Part shown: positions 9,765 through 21,660 of the stretch, piece by piece
How positions within the stretch are numbered: position 1 is the stretch's first letter
Layout: every line of letters begins with the position of its first letter
Assembly: GCA_036245805.1 (NCBI GenBank)
Contig: BTRK01000006.1
Span: forward strand, 5,373,613 to 5,437,612
From: Pristionchus mayeri
Taxonomy: Eukaryota > Nematoda > Chromadorea > Rhabditida > Neodiplogasteridae
DNA length: 64,000 nucleotides
Direction of reading: 5' to 3'
The notes under the pieces: generated by a model
Databases searched by the model: none
The model's input: only the letters and a program-made list of their open reading frames with translations
What the model was told of the DNA's origin: nothing
Made by a program: the position numbers and the translations under genes

Positions 9765-12640
9765 ATATACATATTTTATTCAATATTCAGGGTCTGGGCC
9801 TGTTGAATGATACATGAATTCCATGCATCGGGGTCTCCTCTACAGTTGCTTGCCCAGTTCACTCCTAGTAAACGATCCATGTCATCGCGCCATCTCGTAT
9901 TAGGTCTTCCTATAGGTCTATTGCGATCCCACGCCGACCACTCCATGATTCTCTTCGTCCATCTATCATCGTCAATAATTGCGAGTCTTCTGGCACAGTT
10001 CCATTTCCTCTGCATAGCTTGAACTCGAATATCGGGTATCGGCACTTTTTGAGATAGCCATTCGTTCGTCCTCCTATCAAATCGAGTTGTTCCAGCTATC
10101 TTTCGCATCATGGCTCTCTGCGCTACAATAAGGCGATTCCGTATTTTCTTAGTTGTATTCCATAGTTCACATCCATACAGCAGGGCAGGTTGTACACACA
10201 TTCGATAAACCCTCGCTTTAAATCCCATTTCGATTCTTCGGTTGGTTAAAAAATCGTAGAAGCGGTTAAATCCTCTCCATGCGGAACCAATTCGGCGATT
10301 CACTTCCAACATTAAGTTTTGATCAAAGGAAACTCTCACTCCTAGGTAGATAAAACTGTTGACATACGCAATGGAATCATGATCGATATACAGTTGGTTT
10401 GGAGTACGATTGCTCATTGCAACAGTCTTCTTCTTATTCACAATTAAGCCAACCTTCTTGCTTTCACGGCATAGATCTTCAACCATTCTTTTCATTTCGT
10501 TTGGGTCGTGGGATATTAAAACTAGGTCGTCGGCGTATCTGAGATGACTCAGTCTCTTCCCGTCAATATTGACGCCATAGTTTTTCCAATCGACGCTTCT
10601 CATACATTCTTCAAGAACAGAATTAAATAAGTGCGGGGATAAAGGATCGCCTTGTTTGACACCTCGCTCCACATCGATCTTAACTTTGCAATTCCCCATC
10701 CTCACGCATACTTTTCCTCTGTTGTAAATATCCTTGAGAATGTTGATGAGTTTAGCATGAACTCCATGATTCAGCAATGATTTCCATACAGCTCCAAATT
10801 CAATGGAATCGAAAGCTTTGAGGTAATCCACAAATACGAAACACAGAGGGAAATCAAATTCGATGGACCGGCTTATCAGCTCAGATATTGCAAATGTGTG
10901 ATCAGTCGTCGCATAATCTCTTCTGAATCCTGCTTGCTCGTGTGGTTGATTGGCATTTAGCGTGCTTTCGATTCGAGTGTCAATAGTTGAGGTTAGAACC
11001 TTGTAAATTAGATTAAGAAGAGAAATTGGCCGATAATTAGATATGTCCAATTGATTGCCTTTCTTGAAAATGAGTGATATGATCAAGTCCGGAAGTGAAT
11101 TGGGGACTTCGCCAGACTGGATCCAATTGTTGTACAGAGGGCATAATGGGTTTACAAGAACGTCAACACCGCATTTGAGCATCTCCGCCGTGATTGTATC
11201 TGGTCCAGCTGAATTGCCATTTTTCAACTTCATTATTGCGTGTTTCACTTCACATGGTAAGATCTCCATGAAAGGTTCGTTAGATTTGGCAATTATTCTC
11301 GGCGATCGTAAAGTTCTCTTGTATAACTTATTGTAAAAGGTTTGAACTACGACATTCATTTCATTCTTCGTTGATGCAATAGATCCGTCGTCTTTCTGTA
11401 GTTGATTCAACTGGATACGACCAATTTGCGATGATTGGAGGGCTTTTTTTTCGTACTGTATCCATATCGAACTGCTTCTCTTACTACTTCCAAGTGCCGC
11501 TTTTTCAGATCTTCAGTAATTGAATAACGAAGAGCTTTGCTTGTCAAATAGTACTCCAGCCTCGTTCTTCCGTCTATCACTTTATTCTTCACTTCTTTTC
11601 TCTGTACAAACAAGTCTTTCGTTCTTTGGGAAAATCTTTCACGTTTTGCTATTGGCATCATAGGGTCTTTCCCAATCGATCGTAACTCCTGTGCGATGGT
11701 ATCATAACTGTTCAGTGGACGAGTTATCGTGTGGATCCTTCTCGTGAATTCTCGCTTGTCGAACTAGGCTTGACGTCGAGGTCGGTGATAAAACTGTTTC
11801 GAGTTTGTAACCAGTTTCAATCTTGCCATTATTAGCCTGTGATCGCTTACAAAGTTGAGGCTTCCTACAATCGAGACATCTTGTACTTTTGAGGTATTTC
11901 GAGACATAATATAATCGATCTGGTTCCTGGTTGTCATATTCGGCGACTCCCAAGTCCATTTCCGCGTGTCTCTCTTCATGAACCTCGTGTTGTGTACAAA
12001 AGTTTCATTTCAGCGCAAAAATCGATCAGTTTTTGCCCTCGTTCGTTTCTTGCTCCAAGTCCATGTTTTCCAATGTACACTTCTTCATCCGACAATCTTG
12101 ATCCCACTTTAGCATTGAAATCACCGCAGACTACTATGTGACCTCTCCCGCCACCCGGTAGATGAACACGATTAACAGATGAGGTCACAAGAGTCGCCAG
12201 TTCATTCAGTAGCTTATCATAATCTTGGTCCGGATGGCTTGACGTAGGTGCATACACGTTGATTACGCGAAGACCGAGAGGTGGGATGTCACAGTATGAC
12301 AATCTATCGTTGACTGAGTGGAAAATTGCGTGAGGTGCCCATTGATTTCCAATTAAGAATCCGGTTCCGTGAGCGGCACGGACACCGTAACCCACTAGCA
12401 GATGGCCACTTGCTGCTAGGGTAAGAGACGTTCGGTCAGTCCTCCTCAGTTCTTGCAAGGCAATGATATCAAAGGGCAGGGCACTCACAGCATCCTCCAA
12501 CTCAGCTACACGAGAGTCCGACTTGAGCGTGCGCGTGTTGAGGCTTCCAATGCGGATGGTGGAGACTTGCATCCAACGGACAGGCGACCCGTGAGGTTGT
12601 CCAGGCGACTCGACGGGGACTCCCACTCGATCGCAGGCTG
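9765..12640 (-). mobile_element. RTE-like LINE, nearly full length, degenerate
   Basis: A non-LTR retrotransposon on the minus strand in the order AP-type endonuclease, linker, reverse transcriptase and basic C-terminal tail. It ends at about 9765 in a short TATACATA-rich tail with almost no 3' untranslated region, like RTE elements. Fragments at 140-429 and 43540-44465 belong to related families. Duplicated units lie upstream of its 5' end (12690-13084). Confidence 0.88.
9776..12626 (-). pseudogene. RTE-like endonuclease/reverse transcriptase, frameshifted
   Basis: The endonuclease part (12626-11976) shows the conserved asparagine (LNTRTL), glutamate (ALQELR), INVYAP, GDFNAKVG and, after a frameshift, SDHRL. 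A linker (11661-11407) follows in another frame. The reverse transcriptase frame (11410-9776, 544 codons) is intact, with fingers motif NYRPISLL, catalytic FVDYLKAFD, the SPHLFN block and the YADDLVLIS active site, then a C-terminal RPNTRWRDD tail. There are frame changes near 11980 and 11765, a stop near 11702, and a shift near 11445 at a run of eight A in the plus-strand complement. This copy cannot make one polyprotein, although the RT domain alone is open. Confidence 0.9.
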
Positions 12641-12689
12641 AGAGAGAAGTGGGAACCGACCACTCCTCACCCGCTCTCGAATGGAGAAT

Positions 12690-13084
12690 GGAGAATGGAG
12701 AATGGAGAATGGAGAATGGAGAATGGAGAATGGAGAATCGAGAATCGAGAATCGAGAATCGAGAATCGAGAATCGAGAATAGAGAATGGAGAATCGATAA
12801 AAAAACGATGAACCTGCACGTGTGAGATTCTTGAGCGCTACTAACGCAAAAGCAAGCAGTAGCCCCTCCTTCAATTAGAATTGTTCAACACACACGGGCG
12901 TTGAATGGAGAATGGAGAATGGAGAATGGAGAATCGAGAATCGAGAATCGAGAATCGAGAATAGAGAATGGAGAATCGATAAAAAAACGATGAACCTGCA
13001 CGTGTGAGATTCTTGAGCGCTACTAACGCAAAAGCAAGCAGTAGCCCCTCCTTCAATTAGAATTGTTCAACACACACGGGCGTT
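12690..13084 (-). repeat. Duplicated 182-bp units with (GAGAATN)n at the LINE 5' end
   Basis: A 7-bp minisatellite (GGAGAAT/CGAGAAT variants) followed by a conserved segment ending in CACACACGGGCGTT is present twice, at about 12721-12902 and 12903-13084. The units lie immediately upstream of the LINE coding start on its own strand, the place where some LINEs carry tandem promoter monomers. Confidence 0.8.
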
Positions 13085-14108
13085 TCACGCACAAATATAC
13101 CGGAGTTGCTGCATGTTTCACATCTCTGTAGCACGAAAGCACTTCGCGTGCAGGTACTGAAGGGCCTCGATGATTCGATTGTATAATTATTTTAATCTGA
13201 TATTTCGTCGCCAATGCACAGCGTGTCGGAGTGGGAAGAAAAACTAATTTGCGTGGCGAAAGAGATCGATAGTCATTGTTTCCCTCTCCTTTTCGAAATG
13301 GAGTGAAACATATTGTTTTGCCATCTGTTACTGAAAGAACCAACAAATCTTTTTTAATGTCACCTGAAACTCATCCAGTTTTCCGAGCAAAACAATGGTT
13401 TAGAAACTTAAAAAAGATTCCACGCAAAAACTATCTCCTCCGAGCAGAATAATGGGAGACCCTTCATCTAGGACCTTTTCTGAATCATATGTGTATGTGA
13501 ACATATGTGAACTACAAAATGGCTAACTCGGATTTTTAAATATTCATTTTACTTTCTTTTTTTACTTGACTTATCGTGATAAGTTTCCGCCGCTAATTTC
13601 CACAACACCGCGCAGCGGCGGGCAATTTCGAGAAATGATCCAAAGGAGGTTCGCCTCTCAAACACGCTGTGCAATGTAAGAAATAAAATCCACAAGAACT
13701 AGTAAGAGTCGGGTTTCAAAAATTGCCCAAAACTTGCGAAATGTTTTCTATGATTGTTCAGTATCGTTTCCAAGATAAAGCAAAAATCAATTAGAAAAAA
13801 ACAGTGACCACAAGTGTTTCAAACCGGGGACAGAGAAATATTAAAACCTGGGACAAACCTGGGATGGAAATTTTTTTTTCTGAAAACATAAACAGACATT
13901 TCTGCTCCCAATAACATGAATTTTAAGCTCTGCGAGAAACATCTCTCCTATTTCAACATTCGCATTACTCGATTTGCAACTCGATACGAATGCATTTTCT
14001 TGCATATCATCTAATATTTATTCATTTATACCTTAACGCCAATGAAAGGAATAAATGAATATATTTACGGATATAATCATCAGACTTTAGAGTTGTTCAG
14101 CGAAATAT
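13085..14108. other. No gene recognised
   Basis: Intergenic AT-rich DNA between the LINE and the small mariner MITE downstream of the CED-9-like gene. Short hairpins only (for example around 14020-14065). Confidence 0.4.
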
Positions 14109-14109
14109 A

Positions 14110-14344
14110 AGGTTGTTGCAAAATTCTTGTGTTTTTTTGGGACCGTACTTTGAACGATCATAACTCACGTGTCTCAAATCTCAATAGCTAACAAACATGG
14201 TATTGTTTAGGGGTATGCTTGAATTGTGTTCACATATATTTCGCAAGCAATTGTGATTAACCTAATTGCAAACAATGAAAAGTGCATCGATCAAACGAAA
14301 AGGAAGATGGAAGGCAAAATATCAAAAGACTTTTGCAACAACCT
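14110..14344. mobile_element. 235-bp mariner-type MITE
   Basis: Inverted repeats AGGTTGTTGCAAAA and TTTTGCAACAACCT with TA on both sides (14108-14109, 14345-14346). The ends resemble those of the 6658-8859 element. It lies just downstream of the last predicted exon of the CED-9-like gene, possibly in its 3' untranslated region. Confidence 0.85.
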
Positions 14345-14448
14345 TATATATATGAAGGAGATGTGTAGTTATTGGAAGATACAAAAAAACAGCAAATACT
14401 TAGTATGGTCAAATACAGACTGAGAGAGAAGATCATTTGAATGAACAC

Positions 14449-17400
14449 TTAAACTTTTCGATCAGTTTGGAGTTGCGAACATGATTGGGACATAACCGCG
14501 TAGTGGCATATGACACAAAGTCGTTCTGGAAAAATTACATTGCCGCAAACACATCGCATCAAAAGCAATATGTAATACATACAAATTATTACATAATCCC
14601 TTCTTCATATTTTCGCTCAGAAGTGGTTGACTCACTCGTGAAAGGTCCCCACATTTTGTTCATTCCGGCTTCAATATGCTCTGTAAAATACTGTGCTATC
14701 TCATCAATTTCCGACATTTTGCACTTGCGGGCCCTTTCGACACTGATCACACCAACTAAAGAGATGCTGATAATCTGCAATTAGGTACTCGGATGAAACC
14801 TACTATACTGTACAAATGCCCCTACGGTTTCAAATACAAGTATCGCCAAAATAATTCTTAATAGTTCTTATTAGGGCTGTAAGAACGGATCACGGGTCGA
14901 CCTTGTGACCCTCTAAAACGGGTCAGATACGGGTCGGTCAGACCGTCGGATACGGGTCAGACACGGGTCAAGGGTGAGAGCGAGAAAGGAAGAGGTAGAC
15001 CGAGAGATTGCGGTAAATATTTATGATATTTCGTTCGAAATAACGTTAACAAAATTGAAATAGAATAGGCAAGTAATGACAGTTACAGTGAGGAGTGGAC
15101 AATGGGGTCAGGGGGATCTACTCAGGGGAACTGGCTTGATTCTCGGAATTTACTAAAAGCCTTACCGCTCTTGAAAAGAAGCTATTGTGTCAGTAGTTGT
15201 GGTTCGATCCAGGATTATTGAAGGTCATTCCGTTTCGAGTGTAGTAAATTTTGAAATAATGTGGTTTTCGGTTGGAAATACTATATTTGCCTCGGATGAG
15301 ATTTGTTGCTACTCTCATATCAATCGCTATTCTACGCTTCTCTATGCACTCAATGCCTAGTTTCTTGTTGCGATCGAGAGCAGAGGGCATGTTTTCCCAA
15401 GTGTGATTGAAACAGCGCATAAATAAGCGCCTTGTGAAGTAGTTCTGTACTTTTTCGAGTTCTTTTTATCATTACTTTGGTACGGGTTGAATACGGAGGA
15501 AGCGCTTTCTAAAATCGGTCTAATATACATTGAGTACGTTTTGAGAAGTACTTCTATATTTTTGGTTCGTAAGGCTCTGAGGATAGTATGGCAGGCAGTT
15601 TTGCCTTTAGTGGATACGGTAAAACAATGGTCGAAGAATGAGAGGTTTTTTCTGAATAACAAAGCCGAGGTCTTTCACTTTTTCTTTTTGTTCTAGAGTT
15701 GTGGTTCCAATAGCATATGTTCGCTTTGTATTTGCTCTGCCTAGGTGCAATGAGTTACACTTATGCGCAGCAAGCGGGAGTTGCCACTCTTCAGACCAGT
15801 TTACTATAGTGTCAATCGCAGTTTGTAGAGGGGCAGGCGAATTTCCCTTCCTAAAGGATCGATATATTTTTATGTCATCGGCATACATTCTCGCAACGAC
15901 TCCGTGGTTTTGAACTAGGGCAGGAATTTCTGAGGTGTAGATAAGGAATAGCAAAGGGCCTATGACTGAGCCCTGTGGAACGCCGCTAGTTACAGGCATC
16001 GAGGTAGAAAGCACATCTCTTACTCTCACTTGGAATGATCTATGTGTGAGATATCCTGTTATCCAGTTGATTGTATTATCGGAGAGACCTATGGTGGTGA
16101 GCTTGAGTTTTAGCTTGGGATGAGAGACTCTATCAAATGCTTTCGCAAAATCAAAATAGATAACGTCAACTGGTTTCCCATCACTAATAGAGGCTGTCCA
16201 GTGTTCGAGGACTTCGAGCATTTGAAGTTCACGCGATCGTTTCTTACGGAATCCGTATTGCTCATCGGGGAAAATATCTAATTGTTCACAATGGGTGATA
16301 ATGGATTTACACAAGATGCGCTCAAAAACTCGACAAAAGAAGGATATAATTGAGATGGGCCTGTAGTTTAGGGGATTGGAAAAATGGGGTGATTTCTTCA
16401 CTGTGGTTACAATGGAATGTCTCCAATGGGCGGGGACCGTTACAGATTGATAGGAGTTCCTAAAAATGATTTCAAGTGCTTCAGAAATAGGTACAGCAAT
16501 TCGTTTTATGAAGGTTAGGTCAATGTTCTCAGGGGTTTTACAGGAGGAGCGTTTCCATTTTTCAATAATAGCACAGATTTCATGATTTCATGATTTCATG
16601 CCTAATTTCACTAACTGGCATTTTTCCATCATCGATGGTGAACACGCTAATAAAAGTTTCGGCAAGTAAGTGTGCTTTACTTAAGTCATCCATTACTAAA
16701 GTGCCATTAGCTCTCTTTAGGCCTTCTGCTCCCTTGGATTTATTAGAACAACGTTTCATGAAACAAAAGAACTTGGTCTTATCATCGCTTTCGATCACTT
16801 TTTTCTCAATGGTTTTATGATATCGTTGTAACTCTTTACGAAACTTTTTGTTTAGAATCTCGAATTCATGCTCATCGTTTGGGTCGTTGCTATTAATCGA
16901 TTTGTGCCAGGCTTGAAAACGCTTTCCTAATAGACGTTCAATATGAGGAGGGAGTTTCCCGTGGGAGAGGCTCACTTTAGTCCATGGAACATGGATGTCT
17001 ATTGATTTTTGAATGACGCTTATCAAGAGGTCGTACATGAGATCAACATTTGATATTTTAGAAAATGCGCATGCCCAATCGATGTTTGCTAATTGTGAGT
17101 TAATGAGGTCATAGTTAGCATTTCTGTAGTCACGCCTAAGAGTGAAAGCGGGCGTCGAATGACTCATTGTGAATTTGAATTCGACCGTTGAATGGTCAGA
17201 CATTTCGAAAGGGGGACCAATTTCAGTTTGGGAGAGAGGCCGGGATGGTTGCACAGTAGTAAATCAAGGATATTTTCTTTTCTGGTAGGTTCTTGGACAA
17301 ATTGGGCTAGTTTTGCTGAGTTACAGAGATCGAGGAATGATTGTGAAGGAGGGGTAACTGATTTTTTCTGTGGAATGGGGAAGATTGACCAGTCGATATC

Positions 17401-20400
17401 GGGAATATTAAAGTCGCCAGTAACTATTGTTGGTTGAGGACATGAGCAAAGGTTAAGAATTGACTTAGTAAGAGAGGCAGTTTGTATCGTACTCGCTTTG
17501 GGATTACGGTAAGCGCACACAATCCTAATTAGGTCACCATCGACTGCCAATAATTCATGGGATTCAGGTACTGTTTCATCAGCAATCTGTGCTGCACTTA
17601 TGGACGAGTGTAGGATGATCGCTACACCACCGCCTCTAGAGTTCCTATCTCTTCTGAATACATTGTAGTACTGATCTTGGTCACCTAGGAGAAGTGAGGT
17701 AGGAAAGGATGGAGAGAGCCAAGTCTCAGTGAGGCAAATCATATCATACTTTTTAGAAAGGGTTTGCGAAAGATACTGTAGTTTGTTTTGGACGGAGCGG
17801 CAGTTGGCTAAAATGGCGGAGAATGAAAGTGAGTTTCTGTCTGAGTGATTATTTTTGGGCCGGTGAATCAGTACCAGTTTCCCTGGGCTCCGAAATTGGG
17901 TGGGGCACCGAACTGAGAAATGTGAGCCATGAAGAGGTTATGGTGGGGTTACGGAATGGGGAAAGGGTTCATTGGCATCGGGATATTGAAGAGGGGGCGG
18001 AGGGGCTCCATAACCATTCATCTTGTGCATGGGGTTCCGGGAATGGGTCAGAGGAGGGCGGCTCATTCGGGGGATCTGCGGTCGCTCATTTGGATGGCCA
18101 GGACCACGATTGTTGGAGAAGACTGAATCGCGGCGACTTCTGGTCCTGTTCCGATAGGTGTCATCGTTGAGTTGAGGGCGGGTCTGGGTCTGATTGAGGG
18201 GGGGCGGACGAGTGAGCGAGGGCTGAAGGAGGCGCAGGTCCATTCCTTCCACAAGCCTTGCCAGGGATCTTTCGTCTCGATCCACATAGGAAGGACGAAT
18301 GTAAACATCTCTGAAGAATGGATCGCGGGAGACGCGATTCGCATTCTTCACAAAGAGTTGCGCGTGTTTTCGGGTCGGAAGTACAACTTTGGTAAGTCGC
18401 GAATGGGGACTATCCACATCTGCAGGTGGCATCCTGTACACGGTAATAGGGAGACAGGGGTACCCAGTGAGTGCGGTGAGGGATATCACTTGGTTGTAGT
18501 CTTGACGGACTTGCGCTTCAGGACTCAAGGATGAGTCAGTAGGTAGACGGGCGATCACTACGCTCCGTTCGAGGTCAGACTCGTGGGGGGAGGGGGAGGG
18601 AGGGGAGGGCGGATCAGTGCGGGGAATGTCATTACGAAGGAAAGAATCCATCTCTTCATCCTCATCAATGGTACGCTACTCGGGAGGAGGGTCAAGACGG
18701 GTCTCCAACTTCACGAGTCTGCTAGTGTATTCGACTTGCTGCTCGAACTGGGAGTTGAGACGGAGACAGTAGCGGAAGAGATCCTCGACTGAGGTCGAGA
18801 TGAACTGAGATCCTCTCCTTTTCTTCGAAGATGGTCCGACTGGCGAGAGAGCGGGCGTCATGTCTGAGAAAGAGGGGTGGCAGGCGGGGAAGGATCACCG
18901 TTGAGGGTACGGAATCAAGGGGTATGCACAGTCGGTACGCTATGCCGGCGAAATCCCTCAAGGGAGGATGGGAAGGGCAGGGACGAGAGAGCGTGTGGAA
19001 TAGAGAGAGTGCGGAGAGAGAGGTAGAGACACCTCTCTCGATGAGGGATGAGAATAGACTGAGGGATGAGAATAGACTGAGCGATGGGAATAGACAAATG
19101 GAGAGAGCGCCGAGAGACGAGTCTCTCGGCGCTCTCTCCATTTACCGCACACTCTCGGTCTTGCTCTTCCTTTCGAGAGGGAGTGAGAGCCGCTTCTAAC
19201 CCGAATTTACGGGTCAGACACGGGTCAGGTTCATAAAATCGGGTGACCCGGCGGAATGGTGAATAGCGCGGATCACCCGTGACCCGTTCTTGCCGCCCTA
19301 GTTCTTATGCCAAACCAACACATAAATTGCTGTTGAGAAAAACTAACCACGCCACCGTAATGAATCCATACGTCATGTTTCTCCAACTTCTCAAATACCT
19401 GAATAGATATGAGCCTGGTTGCGTAAGAATCGAACAAAGTTCTAAAGGGTCTGGCACAACAATTTAGCGAAAACTTGAGGAAAGGGGTTCTCGAGGGTGC
19501 TGATCATAATGATCAACTTCATTTTGCACCATCTCGACCGGTTGAGCCAGGCTGCATGTAGGCTGCATCTACGTTTTTGTCGATAACTCTGCAACCGATT
19601 GAGGAATCACCTTCAAATTTGAATAGTGGGTAATTCTCACTACCTTTAATCCGATTTTTGCTAATTCTTTAATTATCTTAATTTTTAAAAATATGAAAAG
19701 TTGGATCTCGAATATGAAGAATTAGTAAGGTTAATGAAATACATAGAAAGATGCGCCATATTCTGAGGATCATTTTTCGGATACATAGTAGGGGAAACAA
19801 GCTAATCACTTTTGTGCTATGATTAGTTTTCTGATGCATTTTCCACTCTTCGCCGCGCTAATTGGGAGGAGAGTGAGAAATGAGATTGAGTTTCACTGCC
19901 AACTATACTCTCAGATCTATTTATCTCGTGGCGAGTGACGAGGAGGGTATATGTGGCCGTGAAACTCATTCTAATTTCTCATTTACCATTCGTTCAGCAC
20001 GGTGAAGTGTGGAAAATGAATCAGAAAACTAATCGTAGCAAAAAAGTGATTAGCTTTTTCCCCTACTATGTATCCGAAAAATGATCCTCATAATATGGCG
20101 CACTTTTCTATATATTTCATTGACCGTACTAATTCTTTCTATTCAAGAACCAACTTTTCATATTTTTTTAAAATTAAGAAAATTAAAGAATTAACAAACA
20201 TCGGATTAAAGGTAGTGAGAATTACCCACTGTTCAAATTTGAAGGTGATTCTTCATTCGGTTGCAGAGTTATCGACAAAAACGTAGATGCAGCCTACATG
20301 CAGCCTGGCTCAACCGGTCGAGATGGTGCAAAATGAAGTTGACCATGATGATCAGCATCCTCGAGAACCCCTTTCCTCAAGTTTTCGAAAATTTGCTGTG

Positions 20401-20963
20401 CCAGATCTTGTTTGATTCTTACGCAACCGGGCTCATATATTATTGTAAATATTTAAATTGAATATCGATTTGTATAATTTAACTCACACCGCGGTAATCA
20501 ACAATCCAGTCACTCATAAAGAACTTGTATTCACGCTCGAACATCTCACAAACGATTCTGAATTAAAATTATCGAATGATTGATAAGTGAATAAATGTCA
20601 AACAAATCAGTCCTAGTGAGAGTGTTAAGAAACCAAGGTATCGTTTCATGAATAGACTCCTATTTTTGGAAATGGAACTCCATTCATGCAGTATCTTCTC
20701 ACCTCATAGCTTTATGCTCCCTTTCAGCTCCCTTTTGTACTATTGGAGCATTTGGCCTATAATAAACAAGAAAGTTACATATTATTATATGCCAAAACGT
20801 AATGAATGATACCATTCAAAACCTGCCACGGCAAGTCTCCAGATGATGTAATCATCTACAAATCCCTTCACAGATAGCCGAGGATCCTGAGAAGAATGGT
20901 TGTCTCTAGCATGCAGCTCACAATATCCGGTACCTCCCAATCATTGGCGTACACAACAGCCAT
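14449..20963 (-). CDS. ced-9: CED-9-like Bcl-2 family protein, seven exons
   Basis: Exons on the minus strand: 20963-20934, 20886-20813, 20756-20703, 20557-20488, 19398-19348, 14774-14636, 14525-14449. Phases agree at every junction and give 164 residues. A BH4-like segment (residues 16-35) reads VKGFVDDY..W.L...GFEW. A BH3 segment (45-67) contains MRIVCEMFE, matching hydrophobic-x2-hydrophobic-small-acidic-x-Phe. A BH1-like segment (88-104) has HYGG followed by IISISLVG. A BH2-like segment has MNKMWGPF. In C. elegans CED-9 sits on mitochondria, restrains CED-4 and is released by EGL-1. Intron 1 is 47 bp. Introns 4 and 5 are swollen by transposons to 1.1 and 4.6 kb. The last exon is least certain and no clear C-terminal membrane anchor is seen, so the C-terminus may be incomplete. 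The product is shorter than CED-9 (280 residues). Confidence 0.78.
15190..18861 (-). pseudogene. CR1-like LINE: ORF1, endonuclease and reverse transcriptase, degenerate
   Basis: ORF1 (18861-17938) has an N-terminal heptad-like stretch, an in-frame TAG at 18676, a nucleic-acid-binding-like middle (RSVVIARLP) and a proline/arginine-rich tail. The next open stretch begins straight after the ORF1 TAA (17938-17940) in the same frame and holds the endonuclease: CLTETWL, AYRNP, GDFNIPDIDW; SDHS follows in another frame near 17190. The RT domain (16401-15607) has NYRPISI, FDFAKAFDR, SGVPQGSVIGPLLF and YADDIKIY. A triplicated TCATGATT near 16577-16598 and further shifts near 15610 and 15400 break ORF2. 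Domain order and motifs fit the CR1/Jockey group. Confidence 0.85.
19096..19143. repeat. Perfect 23-bp hairpin
   Basis: The arms at 19096-19118 and 19121-19143 are exact reverse complements with a 2-nt loop (GA). The hairpin sits just inside the right inverted repeat of the hAT-like element, upstream of the LINE. Confidence 0.9.
19411..20434. mobile_element. GAGCC-family foldback, 1.02 kb
   Basis: Left end GAGCCTGGTTGCGTAAGAAT and right end its near complement; the arms pair for about 480 bp around a small loop near 19925. It lies inside intron 4 of the CED-9-like gene; without it that intron would be 65 bp. Related ends occur at 25268-26282, near 31945, and near 42140-42172. Confidence 0.9.
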
Positions 20964-21002
20964 TTTGCAGCAGCAGTATACGGTTATGTTGATCTACTGT
21001 CT

Positions 21003-21012
21003 TCTGAAAAAA
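21003..21012 (-). promoter_or_regulatory. Probable trans-splice acceptor of the CED-9-like gene
   Basis: On the minus strand TATTTTTTTCAG precedes AAGACAG, 40 nt upstream of the start codon at 20963. A stop lies in frame between the two, so the ATG at 20963 is the first usable start. This is the arrangement expected for spliced-leader addition. Confidence 0.5.
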
Positions 21013-21660
21013 ATAGAACACTGATCTCTTGACGTCACTCAATATTTTACGAGGGCAAATTATGAACAAGCGAAGAATAGGGGAGGCTACTGTTAAATAT
21101 GATAAATCATTTCTTACTACAAATTAACTCATTCTCTCGAGGCACAATGCATATTTCACGAATAGCTCGCACCTATGTTCAATGTACTGAACTAACTCGG
21201 TTGTCAATAGAGGGATATTTTGGAGCTCATAAAGCCCTTTCATCATCTTCCATTATTAATGCGCGCCTTAAAATTACAAAAATTTGCATTTGGCGCCAAC
21301 AATTTAAAATCGTATATATTAATTGTGTTTGTTTGAACAAATTTTAGTAAGACACCGGTTATTCGAATATTTTACCCTCTTCTGTCATTAGAACTTTTTC
21401 GCACGCCCCTGTCATGCCGGGTCTGCCAATGGCAAGAATGGCAAAGTCGTTACATAGTCAAAAAAACTTATCTTTCGCGTCATATATTAACATTGATCAT
21501 CACGCTTACGCTATTTGCACATGATAAACCCGTCCTATTTTTGGGTATTCGGCGCGTACCACCATACATTTATTAATTTGAAGATAATTATCAATTAACC
21601 ATCACTTATTAATTTGAAGATAATTATCAATTAAAGAACGGATAGCGGGAATCAATTCAA

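Larger units (their letters stand above)
14872..19300. mobile_element. hAT-like element with long inverted repeats, hosting a LINE
   Basis: The ends TAGGGCTGTAAGAACGG (left) and the complement of TAGGGCGGCAAGAACGG (right) are flanked by the perfect 8-bp repeat GTTCTTAT at 14864-14871 and 19301-19308. The inverted similarity continues for about 150 bp and contains several ACGGGTCA/ACGGGTC words, like subterminal transposase sites. No hAT transposase is visible. The interior is occupied by the CR1-like LINE. The whole element lies in intron 5 of the CED-9-like gene. Confidence 0.85.

Noticed and set aside
14226..14423. 65-codon plus-strand frame
   Set aside because: Overlaps a non-autonomous mariner MITE and has no transposase motif.
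20813..20822. Earlier donor GCAG/GTTTTG for exon 2 of the CED-9-like gene
   Set aside because: It breaks the frame with exon 3, while AATG/GTATCA ten bases later restores phase and the GFEW end of the BH4-like segment.
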